A stretch of DNA of 64,000 nucleotides from Alligator mississippiensis (GCF_030867095.1 NC_081828.1:3115001-3179000), one strand, 5' to 3'. Shown: positions 43,550 through 55,051, numbered from the stretch's first letter. Notes: a model not told the origin generated them from the letters alone. Numbers and translations are program-made.

Positions 43550-44110
43550 CTGACCCGGGTTGCCTCTCTCCATTGCAGCCTCCGGCACCAAAGGTCCAGG
43601 ATGCAGACGGTTTGATGCAGAGGCCGTGCCTCTCGCTCCCATGCTCCAGAGCTCCTAATGCCCCTTTCCTCCGGGCACGTGCCCGATCCCTCTGTGAACC
43701 TGGCTGCTCTCTCCGCTGCCCGCACGTGCGGTGGCCACGAATCCTGCCGGGTAGCGACGTGCTGGGTGTTACTTCTAAACTTCCTGCCGAGTCTCCTGTT
43801 GTGACCCCCGGTTCTTGTATTGGGGAGAGGCAGTAATAAATCCCTATTGACTTTCTTTTTGCCATTTAATGTTTTGTAAACCCTTCCCCTGTCCCGCCTC
43901 AAGTGTCTTTTTTTCTAAGCCAGGCCTGGCCTTGTTCGTCTCTCCTCCATAGCCTCGTTGCCCTTCTCTGGACCTGCTGGAGTTTTTCTCTATCCTTTTG
44001 GGGGTGCGGACCCAGAGCTGGGCACAGGATTCAAGGTGTGGATGCTAAAGGGACATCCTGATGCTTTCTGTTGTATTCTCAATTTCCTTTGTTTTTCTAT
44101 TGCTTTTCAC
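43550..44110 (-). mobile_element. CR1-like LINE, second subfamily, copy B with C-terminal ORF2 segment
   Basis: The left part carries the 3' motifs TTGCAGCCTCCGGCACCAAA, GGCCGTGCCTCTCGCTCCCA and GCCCCTTTCCTCC. Further right GTTCTTGTATTGGGGAGAGG, then CGTTGCCCTTCTCTGGACCT and GACCCAGAGCTGGGCACAGG are the reverse-complemented end of the reverse-transcriptase ORF. All runs leftwards, so this is one truncated copy. Confidence 0.85.
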
Positions 44111-44569
44111 TCTCCCAGACCTAGACACGCTGTTACTTCCTCGGCATCCCAGCCCCGGTCCTGCTCACCGTGGGGGGAGCAGCAGGAGCAAAGGGAAGTG
44201 GAAGCGACTGCTGGGTCTCTGGACCGCTGCTTGGGGAAGCATCACACTCCAGCGTGGGATCCCACCGCCGCCACCAGCCAGATGAAGGAGGTGGGGTGGG
44301 CTGGGAGATGGGCCTCTTCTGGCATAGGGGTACCAGGCAGGGGGTGGATTTGGGGGGGGGGGAGGCAGTGCAGTTGTACCCCTTTGATTTCTGCTTTTCC
44401 TGAACTTTCAAACCAACTACCTGGGAGAGGCAGCGGCATTTCTATTCAGGCAGTGCTGAGGGAGTCGGTGGATTTCATCGCTCTGATTCCTGCTAATCTC
44501 TCTACGCTCTGCAGGAGTTAGGGTGCCTCTCACCTTTTTAATGATCTTGTTGTTCTGCAATTAGGACAC
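44111..44569. other. No gene seen
   Basis: No recognised exon. A G10 run near 44352 is the only low-complexity feature. Confidence 0.5.
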
Positions 44570-44810
44570 GTTCTTGGAGGAAAGGGGCATTAGTTGCCAT
44601 TGAGCATCAGACCATCTCAGACCTTCAGTGCTGGAGGCTACAAGTGGGAGAGGAACAGGGGGAAAAACCCTGCTCAGACCCAAGTCACCCTCCCTTTTCT
44701 GCCCCCATGTGACACAAGAGACTGGGCGAGGTGGACCTGGGGCCTGACCCGGCACCAGGCAGCTCTTGCGTGGGGCACAGTGGGCCTTTCTTCGGCATGG
44801 GGCTGGGATG
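44570..44810 (+). mobile_element. CR1-like 3' end, second subfamily, copy C
   Basis: GAGGAAAGGGGCATTAGTTG, TTCAGTGCTGGAGGCTACAA, GGGGGAAAAACCCTGCTCAG and GACCTGGGGCCTGACCCGGC are the reverse complement of copy A (36440-36715). Confidence 0.7.
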
Positions 44811-45939
44811 CGCTGGTGAAGGGTGAGGCAGAGAGGAGAGCTCGGGCCCCAGCGAGATGGCTGTGACCTGGTTAAGAGCTGTGCCCCCCTCTCAGGCTCG
44901 GTATAACGAGGTCCCCCGTAAGACCCCAGCCCTCCACGCCCCGTCGCCCAGATGTTATCGTGGCCGGCGGGAGGAACGGTGAGCGATGCCTGAGACGCGC
45001 CCGCAGGAATGTGCCTGCCGAAGAGGAACGGGAGCGAAATGAAAGAGCCAAACGGAGAAGGAAAGCGGGGAAAATCCTGTGGCCGCATCAAAGCGCCCTG
45101 CAGCTTGGAAGGCCTTTGACAGAAATATTTCAAGGTTTGTTTGTCTAACTCGTGGCTATGAAAGGCCCTTTTGTTTCCCACGTCTTCGTCCACCGCTCTC
45201 TCTCCCTCTGGCTGGAACGACTGAGCGCCGGGTGCTCTGGAAGGAAGTGGCACTGCGTGTTTTCGGCGCGGTTTTTGCTCTTCGCGGACAGCTGCCAAGG
45301 CGCGCGGCTTTGCCGGTAGCTGCCCGGGCCCGGCGAGCTCGTGGTCGCACCGGGCTTTCTCCTGGGGGCTCGGGTGGTATTTCCACTGCCCCGCTTTGGC
45401 CGTTCACCACACTCGTGGGATGGGAAGAGGGGAGGCGACCCTACTCCTCTCCGAAGGGCAGGGATGATGTGACCAGGGCCGTTCATTTTGGGCTCCGTGC
45501 CCCCCACACTCCAGCACCTTCCCGGACATGACTGCAGAGATGCTCTCTGTTTTCCTCACCCCCTCGAGCTATTTTTTGGTGCTCTGGCAGCGGTCATGGG
45601 ATGCACAGCTGGCACTCCCGGGTCCAGCCCTCAGCCCCTCATGGTCCCAGCCTGATTACAGTCTTTTTGCCCAGGTTTGAGGCCGGGCAGGGCAGCTTCT
45701 GCCGGTGAGGCCACAACCCAGAGGGTTTATTGGGCTTTCACCGAATGTCGGGGTCTTCTAGCAAACTCGCTCTTGCCCGTGCGGTGGCAGGACGATGCCA
45801 GCGCTCTCGTGGCCCTGCAACATCTGGAGCAAGTCCAGGCGTTTGCAGTGCTTCGGGACGCGGTGCAGGAGGCGGTTTGTGTCGTGTCGAGAGGTGACCG
45901 AGGCGAGTCTAGGAGGCCTGATCCTGCCACCAAGCAAGA
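44811..45939. other. No gene seen
   Basis: GC-rich with a small AT-richer patch near 45060-45165. A short Arg/Glu-rich frame (44960-45148) is low complexity and not convincing. Confidence 0.5.
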
Positions 45940-46046
45940 ATCACAGACAATGAGGGTTGGAGGGAGCTCAGGGGGTCACATCTAGTCCAGCCCCCTGCTC
46001 CAAGCAGGACCAGCCCCAATTACAGCATCCCAGACAAACAGCTGTG
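45940..46046 (-). mobile_element. CR1 LINE 3' terminus
   Basis: AATCACAGACAATGAGGGTT, GGAGGGAGCTCAGGGGGTCA and CATCTAGTCCAGCCCCCTGC, TCCAAGCAGGACC. A near-consensus CR1 3' end read leftwards, about 105 bp. Confidence 0.93.
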
Positions 46047-47379
46047 CCCTCCAGCAGCCCTGCAGGTCTATGGCACCGCCCGTGGGTTGATCACAATGTC
46101 AGCTGATTTCGAGGCGTCTACACTCAGGACTGAACTAAACTGGTTTCAAGCCGGCTCAGCAGAGAGCAGCCCATGGCTCTGACCTCGGGGGGTCAGTGGC
46201 GCCGTCGGGATCATGGAGCATGTAACGTATCCAAAGGCCGGGCATCGCATTGCCCTGACCGCTGGCCGTCGGTCTGCACAGATGCACCTGGGCTAGGACG
46301 GGGCCGTGGCGGGATGAAAGGTGCTTTATTCACATCCAAGGCAAGTGTTGCTCTTGGCAGAGCCACCCTGGGAGCTTGCCCAGCACCTGCCCCACGTCTC
46401 TGTGGGCGCTGCAGCTTCCCGGACGCCAGATACGCCCGAGTGACCGCGCAAAGCAGGAAGAAACATCCTCCGGGCCAGTGGCTTCAAAGCGCTGGGATTG
46501 CAAATGCCTCCCGTCCTCCTTCCCGGCTGGCGCAGGAAGGGTGGGGGGTGCACGGGTGCGATGGAGTCGAGAGGGCCAGGCTCACGGGGGTTTGGGCTTC
46601 CTCATAGCCCCCTGCCACGGGGAGTTGTTTTGGACACGTGCGATATGAGAATGGCATAAAGGTGGCACCTGATGCCGGCCGGGATCCTTGCAGCCCCACC
46701 GACACCTGCTTCGGTGCCAGGGGGAGAAGCTGCAGGGTGGAGGGCCCATAGCCGTGCCCGGCTGCCCATCCCCTGCGGTGCCTTGGCAGGGTCTTTGTCA
46801 TGCACCCAGCCTCCTCCTTCCTGCTCCTTATTCCTCTTCTGGGAAGCGCCGCTCTGGGTTTTGGGCTGACATCACAGCACGCACACGAGCCAGCGGCGTC
46901 TGACGACCGCGGGCCGGATGCTGCTTGCATTTGCAAGGTTTGACTCCCGGCCACGTCTTCCAGTGCCATGTGCCAAGAGCGACAGTCTTCCCTCGCAACG
47001 TGCTCAAAACTTTCCGTCGGCCCCAGCGGAGCTTCGTGCCCGGACTGAAGGAGCGCGGCCCGGGGCTGTGCCAGCGGGACGGAGACCGGGGGAGGCCACG
47101 GGCCGGAGGCTGCGTCCTTCTCCAAGATGATGGAAGGAATTGCAAAGAAAGAGCAGAGCCGAGGCCTAGAAAAAGCCCACCTTCCGGCAAGCTGCAGCTC
47201 TGTCGTTTCTCCAAGGGACGATGCCAGGCTTTGGATGAGCTGTTGGAAAACAGCCCATGGAGCCGTCGAAGGTGGCTCTCCAGAGGCATCAGCTCCGTGT
47301 GCAGCGATGAGCAAAGAAGCCGGCGCGATGTGCGGCTTCTTGAAATGGAGAACGCCATCATGCCGTGACGCACATCTGC
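46047..47379. other. GC-rich, no gene seen
   Basis: A 302-codon open frame on the minus strand (46484-47392) overlaps plus-strand frames of 147 codons and lacks any recognised domain. I treat it as composition-driven. Confidence 0.5.
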
Positions 47380-47760
47380 CGTGCGCCCACATCTGGAGTC
47401 CGGTGGGCAGCTCGGAAACGATGTTGCAGAGTTAGAAAAGGCTCGGGAAAGAGCGGCTGAGAGACTTGGGGAATGGCGCAGTCGTCAGACCAGGAGCGAC
47501 AAAAAGGGCTGGAAAGGAGGGGGCCGAGACAGAGGTCTATAAAGCCACGGCGGGTGCGGGGCTGCTGCTCACCAAGTCCCGGGACGCTGAAGCAAGGGGG
47601 CGTCACTGAAATTAGCAGGAGACGGGTTTAAAAGCAACAAGAGAAGGTTATTTTTTTACACGGTGCATTGTTAACTCGGGGAACTCCTCGCTGCAGGAGA
47701 TAGCACGGCCAGGTTCACAAAGGAGCTAGACAGGGATACATCTGACAACGCCAGAGCAGT
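47380..47760 (+). mobile_element. CR1-like LINE, C-terminal ORF2 to 3' UTR
   Basis: CACATCTGGAGTCCGGTGGG, GAGGTCTATAAAGCCACGGC, GGGCGTCACTGAAATTAGCA, GGAGACGGGTTTAAAAGCAA, CAAGAGAAGGTTATTTTTTT and GGAACTCCTCGCTGCAGGAG, CAAAGGAGCTAGACAGGG follow the order of the second CR1-type subfamily. The extreme 3' terminus is missing. Confidence 0.8.
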
Positions 47761-48779
47761 GTTGGGGGAGGCTGGGGAGGGTGTGACGCTAGGATTCAAT
47801 GCTCTCCCTCTATGGCAGCCGCTCCTGCCGCTGTTGGAGACGGGGTGCTGGGCCACTGCGGCAGGAGGCAGAGATGGGTCTGTCGGGGCCTGGAGGGAGA
47901 AGAGGCAGGGCGGGCGTCTCCTTCCCCGCGGGTCCCCGTGCGCCTGGCTGGCTCCGCACGCCCACGCAGCTGCCGGCAGATGCCGTCACCGCACTGAGTC
48001 ACCCTCCGCCGCCCCCCCGGAGACTTATCCTGCTGTAATTGCTCCCCTCGCCGTTCGCTCGTGCGCCGGGGGGCCTGCCCGTGCCAACTGGTGGTGATGG
48101 GACACGGGAGGCTGCACGCACAACAGGCCGGGAACCGCCAGCCTCTTCCCTAGCTGGACCGGGCAAGCTCCTGCCTGGGTCCTGGATGTGCAATGCTGGC
48201 TTTGCCCCCATGCATTTCCAGGCACGTGCACCGGAGAAACACCGGAGCCCGTGTCCTTTCCACCACGGCCCAGCCTGCTCCGTGCTCGCACGATGGGGGC
48301 ACAACAGTCCTGCCTGGGACTGTTTGGTGGGGAGCTTTGGGGATGGGGGGTGTGGGCATCATCTCCTTCCACCGCTCACCAAATTATTGTTATTAATGAC
48401 CTTCCAACCAGGAAATCCCCCCCCCAAATCCTCACACAAGGAAAGATTGGTCTCAGAAAGGCAAGCATGGACTCAAACGTCTCATTTCTTAACTCAAAAC
48501 GCTGAAGGGAGGGCGGGGGGCGGTGGCGGGGTGGTGGGGTGGAGGAATATTTGCTTGTGCTGGTTGAAAAGAAACCGAACCAAAAACGCCGCTGTATTTT
48601 TTTGGCCAGGAGCTAAAGCAAACATGACGCTTGGTTGGATGTCGCCTGGTTTGACGAGGAACCTGAATCACCCGCGAGCTCTGCCAAGGAAAAAGCGTGC
48701 AGAGGATGAGCGCTGCGGGGGACCGGCCCCGGGGAGGGGAGCCCCGGCCGCTGCGTCATGCGACGGGGATCAACGTTGG
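47761..48779. other. No gene seen
   Basis: A 271-codon plus-strand frame (48039-48854) runs into the next CR1 copy and has no domain. Treated as composition-driven. Confidence 0.5.
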
Positions 48780-49055
48780 GGCTGTTCTCAGGGGTGGGAG
48801 ATGACAGGACAAGGAGCCATGGGCTCCAGTTGTAGCAAGGGAGGATTAGATTAGATATTAGGAAAAACTTTCTCACCGGTAGTAAAACGCAGGTTACCTA
48901 GGGAGGTGGTGGACTCTCCATCCTTGAAGGTTTTGAAGACCGGGGTAGACAAAGCCTTGTCTGGGATGATGTAGTTGGGGCTGGTCCTGCTTGGAGCAGG
49001 GCTTGGACTAGATGTGACTCTTAAGCTCCTTTCAACCCTCATTTTCTGTGATTTT
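48780..49055 (+). mobile_element. CR1 LINE 3' end
   Basis: GATGACAGGACAAGGAGCCA, TATTAGGAAAAACTTTCTCA, GACAAAGCCTTGTCTGGGAT, GGTCCTGCTTGGAGCAGGGC and TTTCAACCCTCATTTTCTGT: a nearly complete CR1 3' end. Confidence 0.94.
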
Positions 49056-49229
49056 ACGTCATGTAAGATGCGGCATTAACCTGATGCAGCCATGGCCACG
49101 TCCCCCTGCCCTGTAAGGAGGCCGGATGCCGGTGTAGTTAGAGGTGCACAAAGCACCTTGTGTGAAAAAGCATTGCCATAAAATCTTCCAGCCATGATCT
49201 CCCCCCTTTCTGCTATGTGTCAGGGGGTT

Positions 49230-49667
49230 TTCTGGGTGCTGGCTGCAGCCCAGACTGGGGATGGGACTGGGCTGGATCAACCCCGCAGGGTCCTGGCTGG
49301 AGGGTCTTGGCCCCGCGCTCAGGCTCAACCCGACGCCAGATTTGGGGTCAGGAAGGAATGATGCTCCATGGTCAGCCTGGGGGCAGGTTTGCCTTCCTCT
49401 GTAGCAGGGGCACGGCCTCAGCCCCGGCTCTCCGGAGCATCTACTCACAATCTTTTACAGCAGCAGGATGTTGACCGCGGCCCCCCTGCTTCCCCTGGGG
49501 CAGGTTCGGGTGCGACACCAGGGCCGACGGTCATTTTGCTGAGAGGTCAGGTGATGGACTTATCTGGGCTGGTTTGCACAGGGCTGATCCTGCCTCAGGC
49601 AGGGGTTGGACTGGATATGACCCCCTGCAAGCTCCATTGCTTAGGATTTCTATGCTTTCTATGACCC
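49230..49667 (+). mobile_element. CR1/L3-like 3' end, second subfamily
   Basis: CCCCGCAGGGTCCTGGCTGG, TTGGGGTCAGGAAGGAATGA, GTTTGCCTTCCTCTGTAGCA and, at the end, GGCAGGGGTTGGACTGGATA then TTTCTATGCTTTCTATGAC. The terminal TTTCTATG repeats are the 3' signature of CR1-clade elements. Confidence 0.8.
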
Positions 49668-51284
49668 CTGCCCTCCCTCCTATACCCAGCCCCAGGCAAG
49701 GTTTGTCCCGACCCTACAGCAAAGACACAGGCCCGTAAACGAGTCCTGCTCCCCCAACGAGACGCGCTGGGCTTTGCCCTGTCTCTGCGAAGCCCCCAAG
49801 CAGGGCACGGCGTGCGTTCCCATGCAGCTTGTGCAGATGCTTGGACGTTTCCTCTCTCTTGTCCCTGATATTTTCCGAACGAAGCCCCCAGCTGCAGCAG
49901 CCCCGCGCGGTATCAGCCAATTAGCGACCGGCAGATTTCCTGTCCTTCTGGCTCATTACATGGCAGGAGGCAGCTGGCAGCGTCATCCCAAAGGCCTGCC
50001 AAAGGCCTCGGGATTTTCCATCCTCCCACTGCCCCTGGGCGCCAGGGGCCTCCTCCCTGTCGGTGGCTGCGCTGGGTCCCAGCCCTCCCGGGGTGGTTGC
50101 AATGGTGGTGTTCGGTCACCCCGTTGCTGGCCTCCTTTCCTGACAGTGTAGAAATGCAGGGACTGCCGGGGGTCACGTCCAGCCCCCTGCTCTGGGCAGC
50201 ATCAGCCCAACCCCTTGGCGGGCAGACACCCCCGACCGGTGCCTCTACTTCCCCTTTGCTCTTCAGCCCCGGCACGGCTCGCTCCGGCTCCCCATGTCTA
50301 CCCGTGGCCCCGTGTCCCCTCCCGTTGCCTGTGGCCTGGGACGGGCTGCGCTACACTGTGCTGCACGGACCGGCCCCCATGGAGCAGTGCATCTCATGCC
50401 CTCAGCTGTGATCGAGGCCTTGCGCGCTCGCTGCACGTGGGAACGGCCTGTCCCGAAGGGCCATAGCAGTGTGAGGGTCCCGCGGCGCCAGGAGCGATGC
50501 ACCCAGCGTACCGGTGCTGAAGGCAGGCGTCAGCTGGGAGCTGCTTGCGGCTGGCAGCCCTTTGGGAGGGTCATTTTGCTCCCCCCCACAACCCCTGCAG
50601 CTCACGCCTGGGCCCGGGTTGCTTTCTCCGCTGCAAGGGAGGGAGAAGACTCTCATGGGTGGGTGCTGGGCCGCTGGATGCGAGAGACGTGTTATTTCCA
50701 GAGGCAGCGCAGCGGGGCTGGGTCCAGCTGCGGTGGCTTTGGCCAGGGCTGCTGGCTCCAGCGGCTGTCGCAGCCTCTCCCTGCCGTGACACAGCCCAGG
50801 GTGACGACTTTGGGATGTGGGTTTTTTTCCTGCTGTTTTGGAAGGAATGAGGTCACCTGCCAGGCCCAGCAGCCTCGGGCAAAAGGTCCTGCCCGCGTTG
50901 TGGGGAGGGTCCCATCTCCCTGCTGCCTCGCAGCTCTGCCCAGGGAACTGAACGGGCTCGTTCGGGCTCTGGCGTGGGCACTACAGGCCACATTGAACCC
51001 ATGTAGGCAATGGGAGCGAAGGTGGAAGCCCCGTGCTTCTATGCATGCGTGTCCCTGTCGCCTGCTCTTGCAAGCCTGCCTCCTTAACGCCAAGCTGAGC
51101 TGCTCCGTCGGGGCGCAGGGCTCCTCAGCAAGCTCAGCGACACCCATCTATGCAGGGTGGTTTGTCCAGCTAGCCTGAACGCCTCCAAGCTCCGACAATG
51201 CAGCTGCGTCTGGGGTGAGAAAGGCAGCTGCAGAACGGCACGGGGCTAGGACGGGGGAGAGGATCCCGAGATCACAGGAAAGCA
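49668..51284. other. No gene seen
   Basis: GC-rich with a 294-codon plus-strand frame (50294-51178) overlapped by minus frames. No domain recognised. Confidence 0.5.
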
Positions 51285-51730
51285 GGGCTGGGGGGGGTCT
51301 CAGGAGGTCACATCTAGTCCAGCCCCTGCTCAAGGCAGGATCAGCCCTGACTAACCCATCCCAGCCACGTGTCCATCCAGCCTGCTCTTGAACACGTCCC
51401 AGGGTGGAGACGCCCCCACCTCTCTAGGTGCCTATTTCAGTGCGTGACCCTCCCTCCGAGCCAAACAGTTCTTCCTCAGCTGCAGCCTCAGTTTCCCCTG
51501 CTGCAGCTTGAGGCCATTGCTCCCAGTCCTGTCCCCTACAGCCATAGGGAAAAGCCCATCTCCATCCTCTCTCATTGCCCTGAAGGGGTTTGCAGACCAT
51601 TAGCAAATCTCCCCTTTTCTCCAGACGCAGTCCCCCCGGCTCTTCCAGCCGCTCCTCCTCAGTCCCATCTCCCAGGGCCCTCAACATGTTTGTTGCTCCG
51701 CGCTGGACTCTTTCCAAACTGCCACGTCGG
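51285..51730 (-). mobile_element. CR1 LINE 3' end
   Basis: GTCTCAGGAGGTCACATCTA, CAGCCCCTGCTCAAGGCAGG, TGAGGCCATTGCTCCCAGTC, CTCCATCCTCTCTCATTGCC and GTTGCTCCGCGCTGGACTCT lie in reverse CR1 order, giving about 445 bp of element. Confidence 0.93.
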
Positions 51731-53250
51731 ACCCACCATGCAATTTGGGCAAAGCACAGGTACCTGGTTGGGGGTGGTGGTGGGGGCATATGGCAGGACC
51801 TGGACTGTGCCAGGGACACCAGTGACATGCAAAGCGGTGCACGGGTGCCTGGCTTGCCTTGGCAGTGTTTGGCCTAGGGCTTGCCTTGCTGTGAATGATG
51901 CAGGCGGGTTGCTGCCTGCCTGTCTGCAGCTGGGGGCTAGGGGGTGGCTCTGGCCTTTGCTGGGAACCCGTCCCCAGGCTGTGCTAGGACGGCAGGGTTT
52001 CCAGCCCATCCCAGCTGGCCGGCCCATGGGCTTCAGCGCTGGTAGGCAGGAGCCTGAGGCAGCACCGGGGCTTTGGGCTGTGTCAGCAGTTTCTCTCCCC
52101 GGTCCTGTCTCCCTGCTGTGAGCCTGCGCTGCCTGCTCCTGGGCCTGGACACCGGGGTTGCTCTGCTATCAGCACTAACCCCAGCACCGTCGGCTCTGCC
52201 CATCCAGTTAATTCAGCATCTAGCACAGGTTGGATGTGCCCCATGGGCACGGGGCTGCGAGGGCTATGGCTGGGGCCCGGGAAGCATCTGGGGGCCTCCC
52301 TTTCTTTTGAACCTCTACCCTGGTTTGTGGGGCAGAGACCACGCTGCCCGATGAACAGCTCAGGGAGGGAGTTCCTGGCACGGGCGCCCAGGGGCAGGCT
52401 GAATGCTGCAAGGAGGAGAAGGCCTCTCTCCCTTCGGACGCTGGGAGCAGGGGCTGGATTACGTGACCTCTGCCAATGCCCCCGGGCTGTAAGCCCTGCT
52501 GCTTGGGGCTGCACGAGCGGGACAAGCTTGCAACGTCGGGGATATAGCCCAGGTTCAGAACAGGGCAGATCATGCCAGTGCAGCCCTACTGGGCAGTGTA
52601 ACCAGCATGCCCTCAAGCCGGTGCTGAATGAGGCATGGGGGGCAATACTGTGCCCTGGTGCCTGTCTCCCCCCTGACGGTGCACGGTCTCTGATGCTGCC
52701 AAGCTAGCAGGGGAAAAGTGAGCTGGGGCTGGGTTCAGCAGATGCCAAGTGCGTTTCAGCCCCCTACCCCAGAAGCCTGGGAGCTCAGGTGTGTTGGACA
52801 AAGGGGGCAGAGCTGCTGGGCCAGGCAACCGGCGGTCCCAAGCTTTCCCTGCAGCAGGGCACGGCTGTGACCAGAGAGTGGCCCTGGGGCTTGGGACAAC
52901 AGCCAGGCACCTGGGTGATCCAGGCCAGTGCCCCGACGTGGGGGCAGGGGAGGAGGGTATGGTGGCAGTGCATGGGCACTTCTTTGGGGTGCAGCAAGGT
53001 GACGGCAGGGGCATCTATGCTGCACAAGGAAGTGAGGGGAAAGGGCCCCGCGAGGCGCAGGGAGAGGGGGTAAAGAAGCCAGCCTGAGCATCCTCTTGCA
53101 GGGGCTCCCTTAGCGCGCTGGGTCCTGCCATGCACGCCCCCAGCACCTTGCACACAGGGGCCTTGACCACAGTCACACGATTAGGCCCGAGTCTGTGCCC
53201 CGTTACCATTTCCCAGCCGGGGCTGCGTTTTCCTGGAGCGTTCAGTCAAG
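51731..53250. other. No gene seen
   Basis: GC-rich, overlapping open frames (177 codons minus at 52083-52616; 157 plus at 52234-52707), no domain. Confidence 0.5.
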
Positions 53251-54174
53251 ACAGCGCACGCCGCGGCATCGAGAAAATAGGTTTTTAATTCAGCAAGACA
53301 GACAAGTATTCTGGAGTCACGGAGCAATGCTGTACATGGATCTGCCTCCGTGGGCCGGAAGCCAAAACACAGCCAATACAAGCGACCGAAAGCCTGGATG
53401 CACTGTACCTCGGAACAATACTGCAGCAAGATACCGACAAGCCAAAAAGAAGAGACCGGGAGAGAGAAATACTGGGCATACTTGTCAGCAGGTGTATTCG
53501 ATCTCACGCTCTCCTCCCACCGGCTGAGTGGGGGCTGATCCCCATTACGCTGCTGCAGGCAGCTCTCCGTTACACCAGCGCAAAGGGAATCAGGTTCCAG
53601 CAGCTCTGTAAAGCCCATGTGTTTACTTGGAAAGAATCTGCCTGTTCTTTTGCCCCACCTCCCTGGGTACCTTTGGCAAAGATGCCGATTAAGCCTTCCA
53701 AACCCCTTCCCCAAAGAGAAAAGGACCAGTTACTTTTTCTCATCTGTCCTTTCAAAATGCTTGGCCCCCCACACGTGGGATTCTCGAGGCCCCGTGCATA
53801 AGATGGGGGGTAATCTACAGCCAAGTGGAAGCATCTCCAAAACAACGAAGATGAGCAGTAAAGTGTGTGCCCCGGAGCTTGTGGCGCTGGCAGCAGCGAG
53901 TCCGCGCAGCGGGGCAATGGCTGCAGTGTGATGGCAGAGGGAAGCAGTCCAACTGGTGCCGGGAGACTTGCTGTAACATAATATCCGTTACCCCCTAAGA
54001 CCCGATTCTCCTGCCTGCTCTTGGTTGTGGTAGGAGCAAACTCCCTGCATTTCGCTTACACCAATGAAAACCAGGAGTGCAGGTCATTATGGTGAGCAGA
54101 ACTGGGGCGAGACCCTAGGGAGTAAGGGACTTGGAACTACTGCTTTATAACCATTGGCATCTCTTGTACCCAGG
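53251..54174. other. Start of low-GC region, unassigned
   Basis: GC content falls sharply here. A 177-codon minus-strand frame at 53181-53714 has no recognised domain. An ATTAAA on the minus strand (53285-53290) could be a weak poly(A) signal of some other leftward transcript. GTTACACCAGCGCAAAGGGA near 53571 resembles an old amniote repeat. Confidence 0.35.
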
Positions 54175-54402
54175 GGGCGCATCTACACGTTCATTAATGC
54201 GCCTTAGTTACTGCCCATTTACTGTAGTACTTGCTTAATGAAGTACTAACAAAATCTGCACTAGTTACTGTGCAGTAGTGGCAGCAGTTTTGTGACGTGT
54301 ACTGTGCGTTAGCCTAATAACCCTGTGCTGCACCGTTTTTAACTGCTACGCTACTGCAGTTATTAGGCTAATGCGCAGTAAGTGTCTCGTGCAGACGTGC
54401 CC
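54175..54402. mobile_element. MITE-like palindromic element, copy 1
   Basis: The ends are GGGCGCATCTACACG and, inverted, GGGCACGTCTGCACG (15-bp terminal inverted repeats with 3 mismatches). Inside, ACTGTGCGTTAGCCTAATAAC (54301-54321) pairs with 54359-54379 at 19 of 21 positions. No coding capacity. The termini match the element at 57475. It may be one of the crocodilian Harbinger-like MITE families (such as Chompy), but no clean target duplication was seen. Confidence 0.7.
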
Positions 54403-55019
54403 AGTGTGACATGCTCCAGACTCTCTCTCTCAAAGCCGACGTCAAATCGCTGGACTTGGTTTCCTTCACAGTTAGTGGAAACGCTTTGGCCACCCCTGGC
54501 TCCAAGCACTCAGTAAAGTAACTGTAACTGGAGACAGGAATGGTTAAAACTTGCCGTGACTCATTTCACCTGCACAGTGCTCTGGATGCGTTCTTACCTC
54601 TGATCTAAATACCTGAAATGGTTTTATTAAATAAAAAAGAAGGGAATTGCTCATTACCTTTGGTTACCTTTGGTCTCCAGAACACCTTCGCACTGCTCTG
54701 GCAACGTGGAATTGTTCCAAGGTTTCGACAGAGCTGGAGATCCAGCTTGAGAACGTGCCAACGTCCGTGGAGGTTTGCGCGGGGGCCTCTTGCCCAGCCA
54801 GGCCTCGCCAGTCCTGTCCTAGGTGCAGGCATGAAGCTTGTGGAAGAGCAAGGGACCGAGTCCCAGTGGAAAATATAATTGCTTGTGCTTCTGGAGACCT
54901 AATGCTACTTTGGCAACAAGTAAAAAAATCCAGGAGACCTCTAGTCTTGAACTGAGCCTCAAAAATAAATTCCCTTTCATTGCCTCAGCCAGGAGAGACA
55001 AACAGAGCTAACACCACAA
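54403..55019. other. Intergenic, no gene seen
   Basis: An AT-rich TTTATTAAATAAA near 54622-54634 reads as AATAAA on both strands, so it could serve a transcript in either direction. Nothing else recognised. Confidence 0.45.
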
Positions 55020-55045
55020 CATACCAACTAGGCTGTATTTCTGAA

Positions 55046-55051
55046 TTTATT
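55046..55051 (-). terminator. PIK3R3: PIK3R3 poly(A) signal, likely main site
   Basis: TTTATT on the plus strand is AATAAA on the transcript. Just beyond, about 55005-55030, the minus strand reads TTGGTATGTTGTGGTGTTAG, a very GU-rich downstream element. Two further AATAAA hexamers precede it on the transcript at 55114-55119 and 55101-55106. Confidence 0.7.

Noticed and set aside
44960..45148. Arg/Glu-rich 62-codon frame
   Set aside because: Low-complexity composition and no splice or family support.
46484..47392. 302-codon open frame, minus strand
   Set aside because: GC-driven, overlaps a plus-strand frame and runs into CR1 sequence at its right end.
50294..51178. 294-codon open frame, plus strand
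   Set aside because: No domain, overlapping frames on both strands, GC-rich composition.
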